From positions 2,232,001 through 2,296,000 of the forward strand of contig OZ240678.1 in assembly GCA_965198905.1 (NCBI GenBank): a DNA stretch of 64,000 nucleotides. Reading direction: 5' to 3'. Position 1 is the first letter of the stretch. Each line of letters opens with the position of its first letter. Made by a program: the position numbers and the translations under genes. This document shows positions 37,334 to 46,103 of this stretch, one piece after another. The DNA comes from CAHJWH01 sp965198905. Lineage in GTDB: Bacteria > Pseudomonadota > Alphaproteobacteria > Caulobacterales > Caulobacteraceae. A model generated the notes under the pieces. The model searched no databases and was not told the DNA's origin. It saw only the letters and a program-made list of their open reading frames with translations.

Positions 37334-37364
37334 CGCCGCCGCCGTGGAACGCCGCCGCCGTGGG
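37333..37364. repeat. 16-base tandem duplication after the restriction-modification gene
   Basis: ACGCCGCCGCCGTGGA (37333-37348) is followed by an almost identical copy ending in G (37349-37364). The second copy holds the GTG start of the next ORF, while the GTG of the first copy lies in another frame, so duplication moved the available start. Confidence 0.7.
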
Positions 37365-37725
37365 ACGTCGCGGCCGGCTGGAGCCCGTCTTCGCCGATGG
37401 AGAGCTGCGCCTGCTGGACGCGGGGGCGCCCGTGCTGTCCCGGCTGTATCTGGCCGATGACCACGGACCCCTGGTGGAGGCCTATTGGCGCTGGGTGTTG
37501 CTGAGCGGAGTGCGCGAGCCGGACGCGCTGGAGAAGGCTCTGCTACGGCCGCCGAGCCGCCCGGATGCGGAAGCTGCGCCCGCCGCCGCTCAGTTCCGGG
37601 AGCGCGTCAGGCGGCTTGCCGCAGCCGCGGAGTCCATCGAGACCGCGGAGCAAGCCATGAACGAGCGCCTGGCCGGCCTTTACGGCCTGACCCCGGAGGA
37701 GCGCGAGCTGGTCGCCCATGGGTGA
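37360..37725 (+). CDS. Hypothetical protein downstream of the MmeI-like gene
   Basis: A 121-residue protein opening with GTG. It is alpha-helical, has a Trp-containing centre (VEAYWRWVLLSG) and ends with an amphipathic segment (MNERLAGLYGLTPEERELV) that resembles the C-terminal helix of many type II methyltransferase specificity domains. It may be an accessory subunit or a detached relic of an older specificity domain. It is spaced 26 bases after the restriction gene, so cotranscription is likely. Confidence 0.55.
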   Translation: MGRRGRLEPVFADGELRLLDAGAPVLSRLYLADDHGPLVEAYWRWVLLSGVREPDALEKALLRPPSRPDAEAAPAAAQFRERVRRLAAAAESIETAEQAMNERLAGLYGLTPEERELVAHG

Positions 37726-37786
37726 GGGGGCCGAATCGCGGCACGCTTTGACAGGCCGAGCTTGGGCGGGCGAAACGGGAAGCGAC

Positions 37787-38065
37787 ATGCGTCAGGGCGA
37801 ACTGTTCGGACCTGCGGACCTCGTAAAGCCCACCCCGCCGGCCGCGGCGTGGCCCGCGCCTATCCCCGAGCGTATCCGCCCCAAGCTGGAGCGGCGCTTG
37901 ATGGAGCTCAGCTGGGCGGCGGCCCTCGTTTGGCCGGCGTGGGAGGTCAAAGCCATGACCGATCACTTCACCGCCATGGCCGACCGGCTCGGTCCCGAAG
38001 AATCCGCCGAATGGGTCGCTCGATGGCGCGAAGAGATGACGCGGTTGGAAACTGCGCCCGGGTAG
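37787..38065 (+). CDS. Small hypothetical protein, last gene of the restriction island
   Basis: A 92-residue soluble protein starting MRQGELFGPADLVKP with GGGAAG upstream; an in-frame start at 37718 would overlap the previous gene by eight bases. The QGELFG opening resembles short clamp-binding-type peptides (QxxLF), but this is speculation. The rest is Trp-rich helix (WAAALVWPAWEVKAM). Unknown family, read in the same direction as the MmeI-like gene. Confidence 0.5.
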   Translation: MRQGELFGPADLVKPTPPAAAWPAPIPERIRPKLERRLMELSWAAALVWPAWEVKAMTDHFTAMADRLGPEESAEWVARWREEMTRLETAPG

Positions 38066-38188
38066 AAAAGCCGCAAGGCTGAGTCGGCGCCGAGCCTTCT
38101 CCCTTAAGCCCAAAGGGTGGAGCGGTGGGATTAAGCGATAAGCCCAGACGAGCGCGGCCCAGCTATCGACGCAGCGTAACCGATCGCG

Positions 38189-39316
38189 TCAGGCGCGCTG
38201 CAGCGCGTCGACCAGGGCGTAGAAGGCGGGTTTGGGTCGGTCCTGATCGTCGAAGGGCAGGGGCGCATCGTCCTTGCCGCCGTCGCCGGGCTGGTAGCGG
38301 AGCCAGGAGCGTTTGTCGTCCAGTCCCCAGAGGCAGAAGGCCAGCCGCTGGTGGGGCGGCAGCTCCAGGAAGGCGTCCATGGTGGCGCCGTAGAGCCGGG
38401 CCTGCAGCTCCAGCCTGCGCGCCGTCGACATGAAGCCTGCGCCCGGCGCCTGCATCGAGACGTCGAGTTCGGAGACCCGGATCGGCAGGCCCAGGCTCGC
38501 CAGGTCGCGCATGGCGGGGCGGCAGAGCGCCGGGTCGACGCCGATGTCAAGGTGGCATTGCGTGCCGAGGGCGCCGAGCGGCGCGCCCTGCTTCAGCAGC
38601 CGCTCCGCCAGCCGCAGGAAGGCGGCGCGCTTGGCCGGCGTGCGCTCCAGATCGAAATCGTTCAGCACCAGGACCGCGTCGGGCGCGGCGGCGTGCGCGG
38701 AGTGGAAGGCGCGCACGATATAGTCCTCGCCGCCCATGTTGCGGCTGTAGAGACAGTCGCGCAGTCCCGAACCGTCCGGCAGGACCGCTTCGTTGACCGC
38801 GTCCCAGCTCACCGCCTGGCCGCGGTATCGCCCGGCCGCCGCGGCGATGTAGTTGCGGACCGCCAGATCGAAGGCGGCCGGGTGTCCGTCCAGCTGCTTG
38901 AGCGCAGGCGGCGCCTCGCCGTACCAGACCAGGGCGGTGCCGTGGAACTGAAGCGCATTGGCGCGGGCGAAGGCGGCGATCCGGTCCGCGTCCTTGAAGT
39001 CGAAGCCGCCGTCCGGCCGCAGGGTGTCTTCCATCTGCAGCTGCCAGCTCGGCACGATCTGGCTGCACTGGCGCACGACCAGGGCCACGTAGTCCGGATC
39101 GGCCAGTTCGGCGGTCCCGATGCAGGCGCCGATGGGGAAGGTCGCGAGGTCGCGCAGGCCCGGGACCGGCCCATCCCGGCGGGTATAGGGCTGGGCCGCC
39201 GCCGCCCCGCCGTCACGTCCGCAGGCCGAGAGCGCGAACGCCCCCGCCAGGGCCGCCCTTCGGCTGACGCCCCTCGGCATTGCTGCGCGAGACACGCGGG
39301 GCGCCGACCGGCTCAT
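38189..39316 (-). CDS. GH10 endo-1,4-beta-xylanase, probable lipoprotein
   Basis: A 375-residue glycoside hydrolase family 10 enzyme that cuts internal xylan bonds. The acid/base is Glu176 in WDAVNEAV and the nucleophile is Glu283 in RVSELDVS; the FHGTALVW segment matches the family's HTLVW motif. The N-terminus has RR plus a hydrophobic stretch ending in a lipobox-like LSAC (Cys32), suggesting a lipid anchor. Translation at 39316 overlaps the preceding gene by ATGA; the longer frame upstream is the shadow of that gene. Confidence 0.92.
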   Translation of the reverse strand: MSRSAPRVSRAAMPRGVSRRAALAGAFALSACGRDGGAAAAQPYTRRDGPVPGLRDLATFPIGACIGTAELADPDYVALVVRQCSQIVPSWQLQMEDTLRPDGGFDFKDADRIAAFARANALQFHGTALVWYGEAPPALKQLDGHPAAFDLAVRNYIAAAAGRYRGQAVSWDAVNEAVLPDGSGLRDCLYSRNMGGEDYIVRAFHSAHAAAPDAVLVLNDFDLERTPAKRAAFLRLAERLLKQGAPLGALGTQCHLDIGVDPALCRPAMRDLASLGLPIRVSELDVSMQAPGAGFMSTARRLELQARLYGATMDAFLELPPHQRLAFCLWGLDDKRSWLRYQPGDGGKDDAPLPFDDQDRPKPAFYALVDALQRA

Positions 39317-39693
39317 GCGGCCATGCGCCGCCAGACCTGGGTGTCGGCGACCACCGGGGTCAGGGCGGCCGCGTTCTGCTTGGCCAGCAGAACGGCGATG
39401 ACGTCGACGCCCACCTCGGCCAGGCGCGCGCCGACCTGATCGGGCCTGCAGCCGGCGCGCTGGACCTCGAACAGGGCGGCGTTGACCGCGGGGGCCTTGC
39501 ACATGATCAGCGCCGCCAGCCGGCAGGCGCGCTCCGGATCGTCGTGGTGCAGCAGCGGCCGCTCGGCGTACAGCTCGCGCCCGAGCCTCAGCACGAACGG
39601 CAGCGAGAGGGCGCGGAACCGACCGGCCGCCAGGGGCGGCGCCAGCCGGCGCATGTCCACGTCGAGCACCGTATCGTTCATGAGGAAGATCAT
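39313..39693 (-). CDS. Hypothetical protein coupled to the xylanase gene
   Basis: A protein of about 126 residues without signal or membrane segment. It has a leucine-rich middle (FRALSLPFVLRLGRELYAE) and an Ala-rich C-terminal helix. The stop overlaps the xylanase start by four bases, a sign of translational coupling. Start choice is uncertain between a GTG at 39705, ATG 39693 and ATG 39681. I do not recognise the family. Confidence 0.6.
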   Translation of the reverse strand: MIFLMNDTVLDVDMRRLAPPLAAGRFRALSLPFVLRLGRELYAERPLLHHDDPERACRLAALIMCKAPAVNAALFEVQRAGCRPDQVGARLAEVGVDVIAVLLAKQNAAALTPVVADTQVWRRMAA

Positions 39694-39767
39694 GCGGCGC
39701 CGCACTCCGGATCGTCTGGAGCTGCACCCTAGACCTCCCGGACTTGCAGCCCGGTTTAGGAAGGCGG

Positions 39768-40100
39768 TTAACGCGCCTCTACCGGCTCGGTGAGGAAGTG
39801 GCGGCCCTGGGGGTCGTCGATCTCCACGATCCAGACATCGGGATCGAACCTGACGGCGCGCTCGGCGTAGGCGTCCTGCGCCGCCTCGTCCTCGGCCTGC
39901 ACCGGGCGCATCCAGACCCGCTCGCCCTCGCCCCTCACCGCCTCGGCGTAGAGGTCGAAGCGGCCGGCGCGACGGTCGATCACCTTCACCAGCACCGCGC
40001 CCGCCCGGGCGTCGCCCTTGCGGATCACGGCGGGAAACGCGCCGCCGAGTTCAGCGCGCCGGAGCAGGGCGGAGACCCAGACATCGGTGGAGAGCCGCAT
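39768..40100 (-). CDS. DUF1491 family protein
   Basis: A 110-residue cytoplasmic protein starting MRLSTDVWVSALLRRAEL, the standard opening of DUF1491, with GGGAAG nine bases upstream. An in-frame start at 40136 would add 12 unrelated residues. The short beta-rich fold ends in DVWIVEIDDPQGRHFL. The family is found across Alphaproteobacteria; its role is unknown. Confidence 0.85.
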   Translation of the reverse strand: MRLSTDVWVSALLRRAELGGAFPAVIRKGDARAGAVLVKVIDRRAGRFDLYAEAVRGEGERVWMRPVQAEDEAAQDAYAERAVRFDPDVWIVEIDDPQGRHFLTEPVEAR

Positions 40101-40169
40101 GGGGAAGGCTTCCCACGCGCCTGCGTCGGGGTCCATCCGGCTCTGCGCAGCGCGTGGGCTTCAGCGAGG

Positions 40170-40184
40170 TTAAGCCGGCCTTAA
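40170..40184. promoter_or_regulatory. CtrA-type binding site
   Basis: TTAAGCCGGCCTTAA is an exact TTAA-N7-TTAA match and also a near-perfect palindrome. It lies between the divergent DUF1491 gene (start 40100) and the exported protein gene (start 40208), 24 bases before the latter. Confidence 0.6.
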
Positions 40185-40207
40185 CCAGGCTCAAGGCGCA
40201 TGCCGTC

Positions 40208-41098
40208 ATGCCCCAGCCGCCCCGCAAAGCCCTCCTCGCCTGCAGCCTCGCGCTCATCTCGGCGGCGGCCCTGCCGGCGATGAAGGCCGACGCCGCAGCC
40301 AGCAGCGCGTCCGGCCTGCTCTATGAGCGCACGCTGATGAGCGCGGCGGGACGACGCTGCGGGCTGTTCGCGCCTGGCGTGGCCAGCGCGCTCGACGCTG
40401 CACGAGAGCAGGCGAGGGGCGCCGCGCTCAGGGCCGGGGACAGCCTGGTCTCCGTCGCCGCGGTCGAGGCGCGCGCCAGGACGACGGCCGCCGCCGCAGA
40501 TTGCCGCGCGCCGGGTTTGCAGACCGCAGCCGCTCGGGTTCGCGGCGCCTTCGCCGATTACGCCCAGCTCAGCGTCATGCGCTTTCCGGGCGCGCGTTCG
40601 GCCTGGCGGGCCGAGCGGCCGGACGCGCGGTTGCCGGGGGCGCGCTGGCGGCTGGTCCAGGCCCTGCCGGGAACGGGGGGATGGATGCTGTTCGGCTCGG
40701 TCAGCGGGCGGCCGGGGCTGCTCGACGCCCGGCGCGGTGCGGTCCCGGCGGCGGCGGCGCGCCTGCGGCTGCGCGATCCGGCGCGTCTGGATCGCCCCTT
40801 CCTGTCGGGGCCGCCGCCGGCCTCGATCAGCCAGGTGTTCCTGGCGTCCGGCCGCGCGCCGGCGGCGCGAGCCCTGCTCCCCGCCGGCGCGACCTCGGCG
40901 ATGCTCTATCCGTTCCCGCCCCAGGCGCTGGAGGCGCTGGCCCGGCTCGACCCGCGGGAGATGGCGGTGGTGGAGCTGGTCTATCCTTCGAGAGGGCCGG
41001 ACAAGGTGGTCGCGGCGCCGCTGGAGGTCGGCGACGTCGCCGCCGCCCGGGCCTTCCTGGCCGCCGCCGGACCGCCCGTCAGGCCGGCGCCGCGATAG
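40208..41098 (+). CDS. Exported hypothetical protein
   Basis: A 296-residue protein with a signal peptide (RKALLACSLALISAAALPAM). The mature part is Ala/Arg-rich with two regions, an N-terminal helical segment containing three cysteines (RRCGLF, DCRAPG) and a C-terminal alpha/beta part (SAMLYPFPPQALEALARLDP). The start at 40208 is chosen over 40154 because the latter would overlap the CtrA-type box. No known domain is visible. Its last 20 bases overlap the divJ-like gene end to end. Confidence 0.65.
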   Translation: MPQPPRKALLACSLALISAAALPAMKADAAASSASGLLYERTLMSAAGRRCGLFAPGVASALDAAREQARGAALRAGDSLVSVAAVEARARTTAAAADCRAPGLQTAAARVRGAFADYAQLSVMRFPGARSAWRAERPDARLPGARWRLVQALPGTGGWMLFGSVSGRPGLLDARRGAVPAAAARLRLRDPARLDRPFLSGPPPASISQVFLASGRAPAARALLPAGATSAMLYPFPPQALEALARLDPREMAVVELVYPSRGPDKVVAAPLEVGDVAAARAFLAAAGPPVRPAPR

Positions 41099-42452
41099 GC
41101 GGCTCGGAGCGTCCAGGCGTGATGGGCTCGCCCGTGGCGCTCAGCAGCACCGGGAGCCTGACGCTGATCGCGGTGCCTTCGCCCAGCCGGCTCTCCACCA
41201 CCATATCGCCCCCGTGCAGCCGTGCGAACGCCTTCACCAGGGACAGGCCGAGCCCGGTACCGCGCGCGCGATCCACCGTATCGCCCGCCTGTTCGTAGGG
41301 CCGGCCGAGCCGCAGGAGGTCCTCCGGCGCGATGCCGACGCCGGTATCGGCTACGGTGATCTCCAGCAGACCGGCTGCGGCGGTCATCCCCAGGGTGACG
41401 GAGCCGCCGCGAGGCGTGAACTTCAAGGCGTTGGAGAGCAGGTTCAGCATGATCTGCTTCAGCGCGCGCCGGTCCGCATCCACATCGAGCTCTGTCACCG
41501 GCAGCACGCCGCGGAGCTGCACGCCGGCGTCGTCGGCCTGCTGGCGCAGGATGCGGAGGCTGGCTGCGGCCGCCTCCCGGGCGTCGAAGGTCTCGCGCGC
41601 CAGCTCGTACTTGTCCGCATCGATCTTGGAGATGTCGAGCACGTCGTTGATCAGCTCCAGCAAGTGGCCGCCGCTCTCGTGGATCAGCTCGGCGTATTCG
41701 GCGTATTTCGGCGGCAGATCGCCGAACAGGCGCGCCCGCATGATGTCGGAAAAGCCGATGATGGCGTTCAGCGGCGTGCGCAGCTCGTGGCTCATATTGG
41801 CGAGGAAGCGCATCTTGCCCTGGGCGTCGGCTTCCGCGTAAGCCCGGCCGGCTTCGGCGTCCGCCAGGCGGTCGAGCAGCTCGGGGTCCGGCGATTGCCG
41901 GAGGGCCGTCGCCTGAGCCGGCGTCCGGCGATGCTCGACCAGCATCATCAGCGCCGCCGCCCCGCACCCCAGGCTCGTCGCCAGGGCGGTGAGGCCGAGC
42001 GCCAGGGCCACGGGGTTGACCGGCGTCGGCGCCGTTCGTCCGCCCGCCTGGATCACCGCCACCGCCATCAGCGGGACGAAGGCCCATCCCGCCGCCTCCA
42101 TCCAAAGGCCGCCATAGACCATCGCGGCCAGCAGGGGCGCCAGGCCCAGGACCGTCAAGGGTCCGGCCAGGCCGCCGGTGATCGCCATGGCCAGGCCGCC
42201 GGCCACCGCCCACGCCCCCAGCATCGCGCTGCGCCCGAGGTTGGTCCTCGGCTGGTAGAAGACCCCGAGCGCGCCCGGCGCCGCCCCGAGCGCCAGCGCC
42301 AGCAGCGCCAGCGCGGGAACGGCCCCCAGCACCACCAGCAGCAGCGCCCCGCCCGTGGCCATCGCCAGCGCCCAGGCGCCGTGCCAGGCGGCTGCGGCGC
42401 GGCGCGCCTGGGCGGCCAGCGCGCGCGGGCTCGGATCGGTGGCGGGGGTCAC
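41079..42452 (-). CDS. divJ: Membrane histidine kinase, DivJ-like
   Basis: A 457-residue sensor kinase. Five or six hydrophobic segments fill residues 25-170, then HisKA with the phosphorylated His222 in MSHELRTPLNA, and an ATPase domain with N (LLSNALKF), G1 (DTGVGI) and G2 (GTGLGLSLV) boxes. The FSDIMRARLFGDLP segment after the His matches the DivJ/PleC group that phosphorylates DivK in Caulobacter. The neighbourhood (second kinase, sufE, flhB, cckA) agrees with the known Caulobacter divJ region. The start is taken as GTG 42452; a GTG at 42563 is possible. Confidence 0.82.
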   Translation of the reverse strand: MTPATDPSPRALAAQARRAAAAWHGAWALAMATGGALLLVVLGAVPALALLALALGAAPGALGVFYQPRTNLGRSAMLGAWAVAGGLAMAITGGLAGPLTVLGLAPLLAAMVYGGLWMEAAGWAFVPLMAVAVIQAGGRTAPTPVNPVALALGLTALATSLGCGAAALMMLVEHRRTPAQATALRQSPDPELLDRLADAEAGRAYAEADAQGKMRFLANMSHELRTPLNAIIGFSDIMRARLFGDLPPKYAEYAELIHESGGHLLELINDVLDISKIDADKYELARETFDAREAAAASLRILRQQADDAGVQLRGVLPVTELDVDADRRALKQIMLNLLSNALKFTPRGGSVTLGMTAAAGLLEITVADTGVGIAPEDLLRLGRPYEQAGDTVDRARGTGLGLSLVKAFARLHGGDMVVESRLGEGTAISVRLPVLLSATGEPITPGRSEPPIAAPA

Positions 42453-42631
42453 GGGCGACGGATGTCCATACTCTCTTAGTCGCAACGTATCGGGCCGTCT
42501 CCGGGGTCGCGAGGTCGTGCACGTGGGAGGCGACCAGACCCGGCGTCCGATGGAATCTTCCACCGCCTGTGGAAGAAACCGGATGGTAAGCTCGGCATGG
42601 GCAAGCTTAGGGCGACAAGGATCGCCACGCC

Positions 42632-43438
42632 ATGCCCCTGCGGGCCCCTTCCGCCCACTCTTCTGTGGAACACGCCCTCCCGGGCTCCGGCATGGGCGAG
42701 GCCAAGCGCTCGTTCCTGCGCATGGTCAGCCACGAACTGCGCACGCCGTTGAACTCCGTCATCGGCTTCGCTGAGATCATCAGCCGGGAGCTGCACGGCC
42801 CGATCAGCGATCCTCGCTACAAGGCGCACGCCGAAATCATCCGCGACAGCGGGCTGAAGCTGCTCAAGATGGTCAACCAGGTGCTGGAGATCGCGCGCCT
42901 GGACGCCGGCGCCGCGGACCTGGCCATCAGCCCGGAGTCGGCGGCCGTGGCGGTCAAGGCCGCCGTGCGCAGCCTGGAGGAACAGGCCGCCGCCCGCCAC
43001 ATCGACATCCGCCAGGTGGTCGAGGACCCCTCGCCGCTGGTGCTCGCCGATCCCCGCGGGCTGAACACGATCCTGAGCAACCTTCTCCAGAACGCCATCA
43101 CCTTCTCGCCCGAAGGCGGCGAGGTCGAGGTGCATGTCCGTTCGGGGCGCGACACGGTCGTGATCGAGGTGTGCGACAAGGGCGACGGTGTAAGTCCCCA
43201 GGACCTCCACCGGCTGCTGCGGCCGTTCGAGCAGGGTGAGAACGCGCTGGTGAGGCGCACCGGAGGGGCCGGGCTCGGCCTGTCGATCGTCAGCCTGCTA
43301 TGCCGCGAGATGGGCGGGATGCTGACGCTGCGGTCCAAGGTGGGGGAGGGGCTGACCGCGCGGGTGCGTCTGCCTTGCGCCACGTCGATCGATGCGCAGA
43401 CCGAGGCGCCGCTTGAGGTGAAGCGCACGGCCGCCTAA
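42632..43438 (+). CDS. Soluble sensor histidine kinase
   Basis: A 268-residue kinase without membrane segments or an evident sensor domain. The phosphorylated His34 lies in MVSHELRTPLNSVIGFAEI, and the ATPase has N (LLQNAITF), G1 (DKGDGV) and G2 (GAGLGLSIV) boxes. It is divergent from divJ and directly upstream of sufE (13-46 bases). It may act in the same phosphorelay as DivJ, but the substrate is not shown. Confidence 0.88.
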   Translation: MPLRAPSAHSSVEHALPGSGMGEAKRSFLRMVSHELRTPLNSVIGFAEIISRELHGPISDPRYKAHAEIIRDSGLKLLKMVNQVLEIARLDAGAADLAISPESAAVAVKAAVRSLEEQAAARHIDIRQVVEDPSPLVLADPRGLNTILSNLLQNAITFSPEGGEVEVHVRSGRDTVVIEVCDKGDGVSPQDLHRLLRPFEQGENALVRRTGGAGLGLSIVSLLCREMGGMLTLRSKVGEGLTARVRLPCATSIDAQTEAPLEVKRTAA

Positions 43439-43484
43439 GTGCGCTGCACCCATGGCACCCGCGCGAGCTGGCGACGACGCTTTG

Positions 43485-43907
43485 ATGACCTCCTCGATCG
43501 ACGCCGAACTGGACGAAGTGGCTGACGAGTTCGAGCTGCTCGGCGACTGGGAGGAGCGTTACCGGCACATCATCGACCTGGGCCGCGGGCTGGAGCCCCT
43601 GAGCGACGCGGAGCGCAGCGACGATAATCGGGTGCGAGGCTGCGCCAGCCAGGTCTGGCTGGTGACAGAACCGCTCGGCGAGGCGCGGCTGAGCTTCCGC
43701 GGAGATTCTGACGCCCACATCGTGCGCGGGCTGGTCGCGGTGGTGCTGCGCCTGCTGTCGGGCCGCACGGCGGGAGAGATCGGCGCGTTCGACGCCAAGG
43801 CGGCGTTCGCCCGGCTCGGTCTTCAAGGCGCGCTCTCCACCCAGCGTTCGAACGGCTTGGCGTCGATGGTCGAGCGTATCCGCCGGGACGCTTCCGCGGT
43901 CGGCTGA
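43485..43907 (+). CDS. sufE: SufE-type sulfur acceptor
   Basis: A 140-residue SufE protein that accepts persulfide sulfur from the cysteine desulfurase SufS for Fe-S cluster assembly. The sulfur-accepting residue is Cys53 in RVRGCASQVW, in its normal position, and ELLGDWEERYRHIIDLG is the usual N-terminal region. An ATG at 43452 is an alternative start. It follows the soluble kinase gene closely; no other suf genes are in the window. Confidence 0.93.
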   Translation: MTSSIDAELDEVADEFELLGDWEERYRHIIDLGRGLEPLSDAERSDDNRVRGCASQVWLVTEPLGEARLSFRGDSDAHIVRGLVAVVLRLLSGRTAGEIGAFDAKAAFARLGLQGALSTQRSNGLASMVERIRRDASAVG

Positions 43908-43909
43908 CG

Positions 43910-44404
43910 TCAGGCGGCGCGGATGCCGGTCGGTCGTTCTTCCGGCGGCGCTCCGACCAGCACGTCGTAGCCGAGGATCATGTCCACGTTGCGCCCATCC
44001 CCCGCCAGCGGCAGGCGCAGCCAGAGCAGCGACAGGTGGGCGGCGCCGCGCCAGGACAGGGAATGAAAGCCCACGGCGGGTCGCCGCTCCTCGACCACGC
44101 TGTCCAGCTGGCCGCGCCAATAGTCGGCGGAGGCCTGGTCGTAGACGTCGTCCAGCTTCAGCCCGGTGATCTCGCGGCCATAGACCCCATACAGTCCGGT
44201 TCCGGCCAGGCGCAGGCGATAGTCGCGCCCCTCCCGGTTGCGCACGTCGATCAGGCTGACGGTCGGCAGGTGCCGCTTGAAGTCCGCCGGATGGATCTGC
44301 CGGCGCCCCGGCAGCTTTCCGCCCTCGCGACGCGAGGCCCAATAGGCGAACAACTCCTCGTGGGCGCGGACCGCGGAGGCGGAGCCGTTATGATGCGCCT
44401 GCAT
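43910..44404 (-). CDS. PAS domain protein (PAS_5 type)
   Basis: A protein of about 164 residues made of one PAS-like domain of the PF07310 group, with the typical WASRREGGKLPGRRQIHPADFKR opening and a YRLRLAGTGL strand. There is no output domain, so it is a lone sensor or partner protein. The ATG at 44404 with GGGGAC upstream is preferred over a TTG six codons earlier. The group is common in Caulobacterales. Confidence 0.8.
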   Translation of the reverse strand: MQAHHNGSASAVRAHEELFAYWASRREGGKLPGRRQIHPADFKRHLPTVSLIDVRNREGRDYRLRLAGTGLYGVYGREITGLKLDDVYDQASADYWRGQLDSVVEERRPAVGFHSLSWRGAAHLSLLWLRLPLAGDGRNVDMILGYDVLVGAPPEERPTGIRAA

Positions 44405-44574
44405 CTTCGAAGTCCCCGCCAACGGCCTGATTTGGCTTGATTACTATCCCTTAACCTGCCGCCCTGTGGCAAGCGCCGTTTTCAGGCCGCAATTCGACTG
44501 GGGATTCGCCGCCACAGATGACCGCGAGTTGCGCCGGGGGAGAGCCCGACTGTGCAAACGCCGCGCCAAAACCC

Positions 44575-46032
44575 TCACGCCGCCTCGTCTTCCTCCTCGA
44601 TCCCGGGAAGCGTCAGCAGGTCGGCCGAGCCTTCGACCAGCTCCACCGTCTCCACCTGCTTCAGGCTGCGCTCCAGGGCGCGGGTGCGCTTGCCGCCGTC
44701 GGCGACGGTGTTCTGGGCGGCGGCGAGCTGCTTGCCCAGCCGGTCCCAGACCTCGCCGTACTTGCGGAACTCCGCCTTGGCCTTGCCCAGCACCTGCCAG
44801 ACCTCGCTGGAGCGCTTCTCGATGGCTACCGAGCGGAAACCCATCTGCAGGCTGTTTAGGATGGCCGCCAGAGTGGTGGGTCCTGTGATCATCACCCGAT
44901 GGGTTTGCTGCAGCTCCATCATCAGGCCTGGGCGCCGGATCACCTCGGCGAACAGGCCCTCGGTGGGCAGGTACATGATGGCGAAGTCGGTGGAGTGCGG
45001 CGGGTGGACGTACTTGGCGCAGATGGTCTTGGCCTGCAGCCGCACCGCCCGTTCCAGCGCCAGGGCCGCCCTCTCCATCTCCTCCGCGACGCCGGCTTCC
45101 TGGGCGGTGAGCAGGCGGTCGTAGTCCTCGTGCGGGAACTTGGCGTCGATGGGCAGCCACAGGGGCTCGCCCTCGCCCTTGCCGGGCAGCTTGACCGCAT
45201 ACTCGACCCGCTCGGCCGAGCCCGGCTGGACGGCGACGTTGGAGGCGAACTGGTCGGGGGTCAGCATGTCCTCCAGCAGCATGCCGAGCTGGACCTCGCC
45301 CCAGCCGCCGCGGGATTTCACGTTGGTCAGCACCCGCTTCAGGTCGCCGACACCCGTGGCCAGGGTCTGCATCTCGCCCAGGCCCTTGTGCACCAACTCC
45401 AGCCGGTCGCTGACGATCTGAAAGCTCTCGCCCAGCCGCTTCTCCAGCGTGCCCTGCAGCTTTTCGTCCACCGTGGCCCGCATCTGCTCCAGCTTGGCCT
45501 CGTTCTCGCGGCGAAGCTGCTCCAGGCTGGCCGACAGGGTCTCGCGCAGCTTTTCCTGGCGCGCCGCATCGGCCACGGTCATCGCCTCCACCTTGATCGC
45601 CACCGCGTCCAGCGCCGTCTTCTGCGCCGTCTCCGCGCGCAGCGCCTGGGCTTCGAGCCGCTCGCGCAGTTCCTTCATCTGGGCGTTGGTCTCGCCGAGC
45701 CGGGTGGTCTGGGTGTGGCCGAAGGCGTCGGTTGAGTCCTTGAACACCTGACCCAGCCGGGTGTGTCCCTCGCCGACCTCGCGCGAGAAGGAGGAAAAGC
45801 GGGTCTCGTGGGACTGGCCCTGCCGGGCGAAATGGTCGTGCAGCTCGGCCCGGAGCGCCCGAAGCTCCTCCCGGAGCAGGCTCGGCGCACGGCCCGCCTC
45901 CGCCTCCAGCCGCTCCAGCCGGGCCCTCAATTCAGGCGACAAGCCATCGCCCTTCCTACGCAATGAGGCGAAGGCGAGCCCAGCGGCGAGCAGCGCTGCA
46001 AAAAGGGTGAGGATGATTAGAATCAGGACCAT
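44575..46032 (-). CDS. rmuC: DNA recombination protein RmuC
   Basis: A 485-residue RmuC protein, which limits sequence inversions at repeats and is expected to be a membrane-anchored nuclease-like factor. One N-terminal membrane helix (VLILIILTLFAALLAAGLAFA) is followed by a long coiled coil to about residue 210 and the RmuC domain (GWGEVQLGMLLEDML, LPIDAKFPHEDYDRL, MYLPTEGLFAEV). The C-terminal tail is acidic (GIEEEDEAA). Confidence 0.94.
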   Translation of the reverse strand: MVLILIILTLFAALLAAGLAFASLRRKGDGLSPELRARLERLEAEAGRAPSLLREELRALRAELHDHFARQGQSHETRFSSFSREVGEGHTRLGQVFKDSTDAFGHTQTTRLGETNAQMKELRERLEAQALRAETAQKTALDAVAIKVEAMTVADAARQEKLRETLSASLEQLRRENEAKLEQMRATVDEKLQGTLEKRLGESFQIVSDRLELVHKGLGEMQTLATGVGDLKRVLTNVKSRGGWGEVQLGMLLEDMLTPDQFASNVAVQPGSAERVEYAVKLPGKGEGEPLWLPIDAKFPHEDYDRLLTAQEAGVAEEMERAALALERAVRLQAKTICAKYVHPPHSTDFAIMYLPTEGLFAEVIRRPGLMMELQQTHRVMITGPTTLAAILNSLQMGFRSVAIEKRSSEVWQVLGKAKAEFRKYGEVWDRLGKQLAAAQNTVADGGKRTRALERSLKQVETVELVEGSADLLTLPGIEEEDEAA

Positions 46033-46103
46033 AGGGCTACAAGCCTAGCCCAGTTCCCGGTTCGTTTCACCTGGGCTGGTTGTCGCTCTTCGGGGCGAAC
46101 TCG

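Noticed and set aside
40737..42479. Plus-strand 580-aa open frame
   Set aside because: Antisense to the divJ-like kinase; Arg/Gln/His-rich and without motifs.
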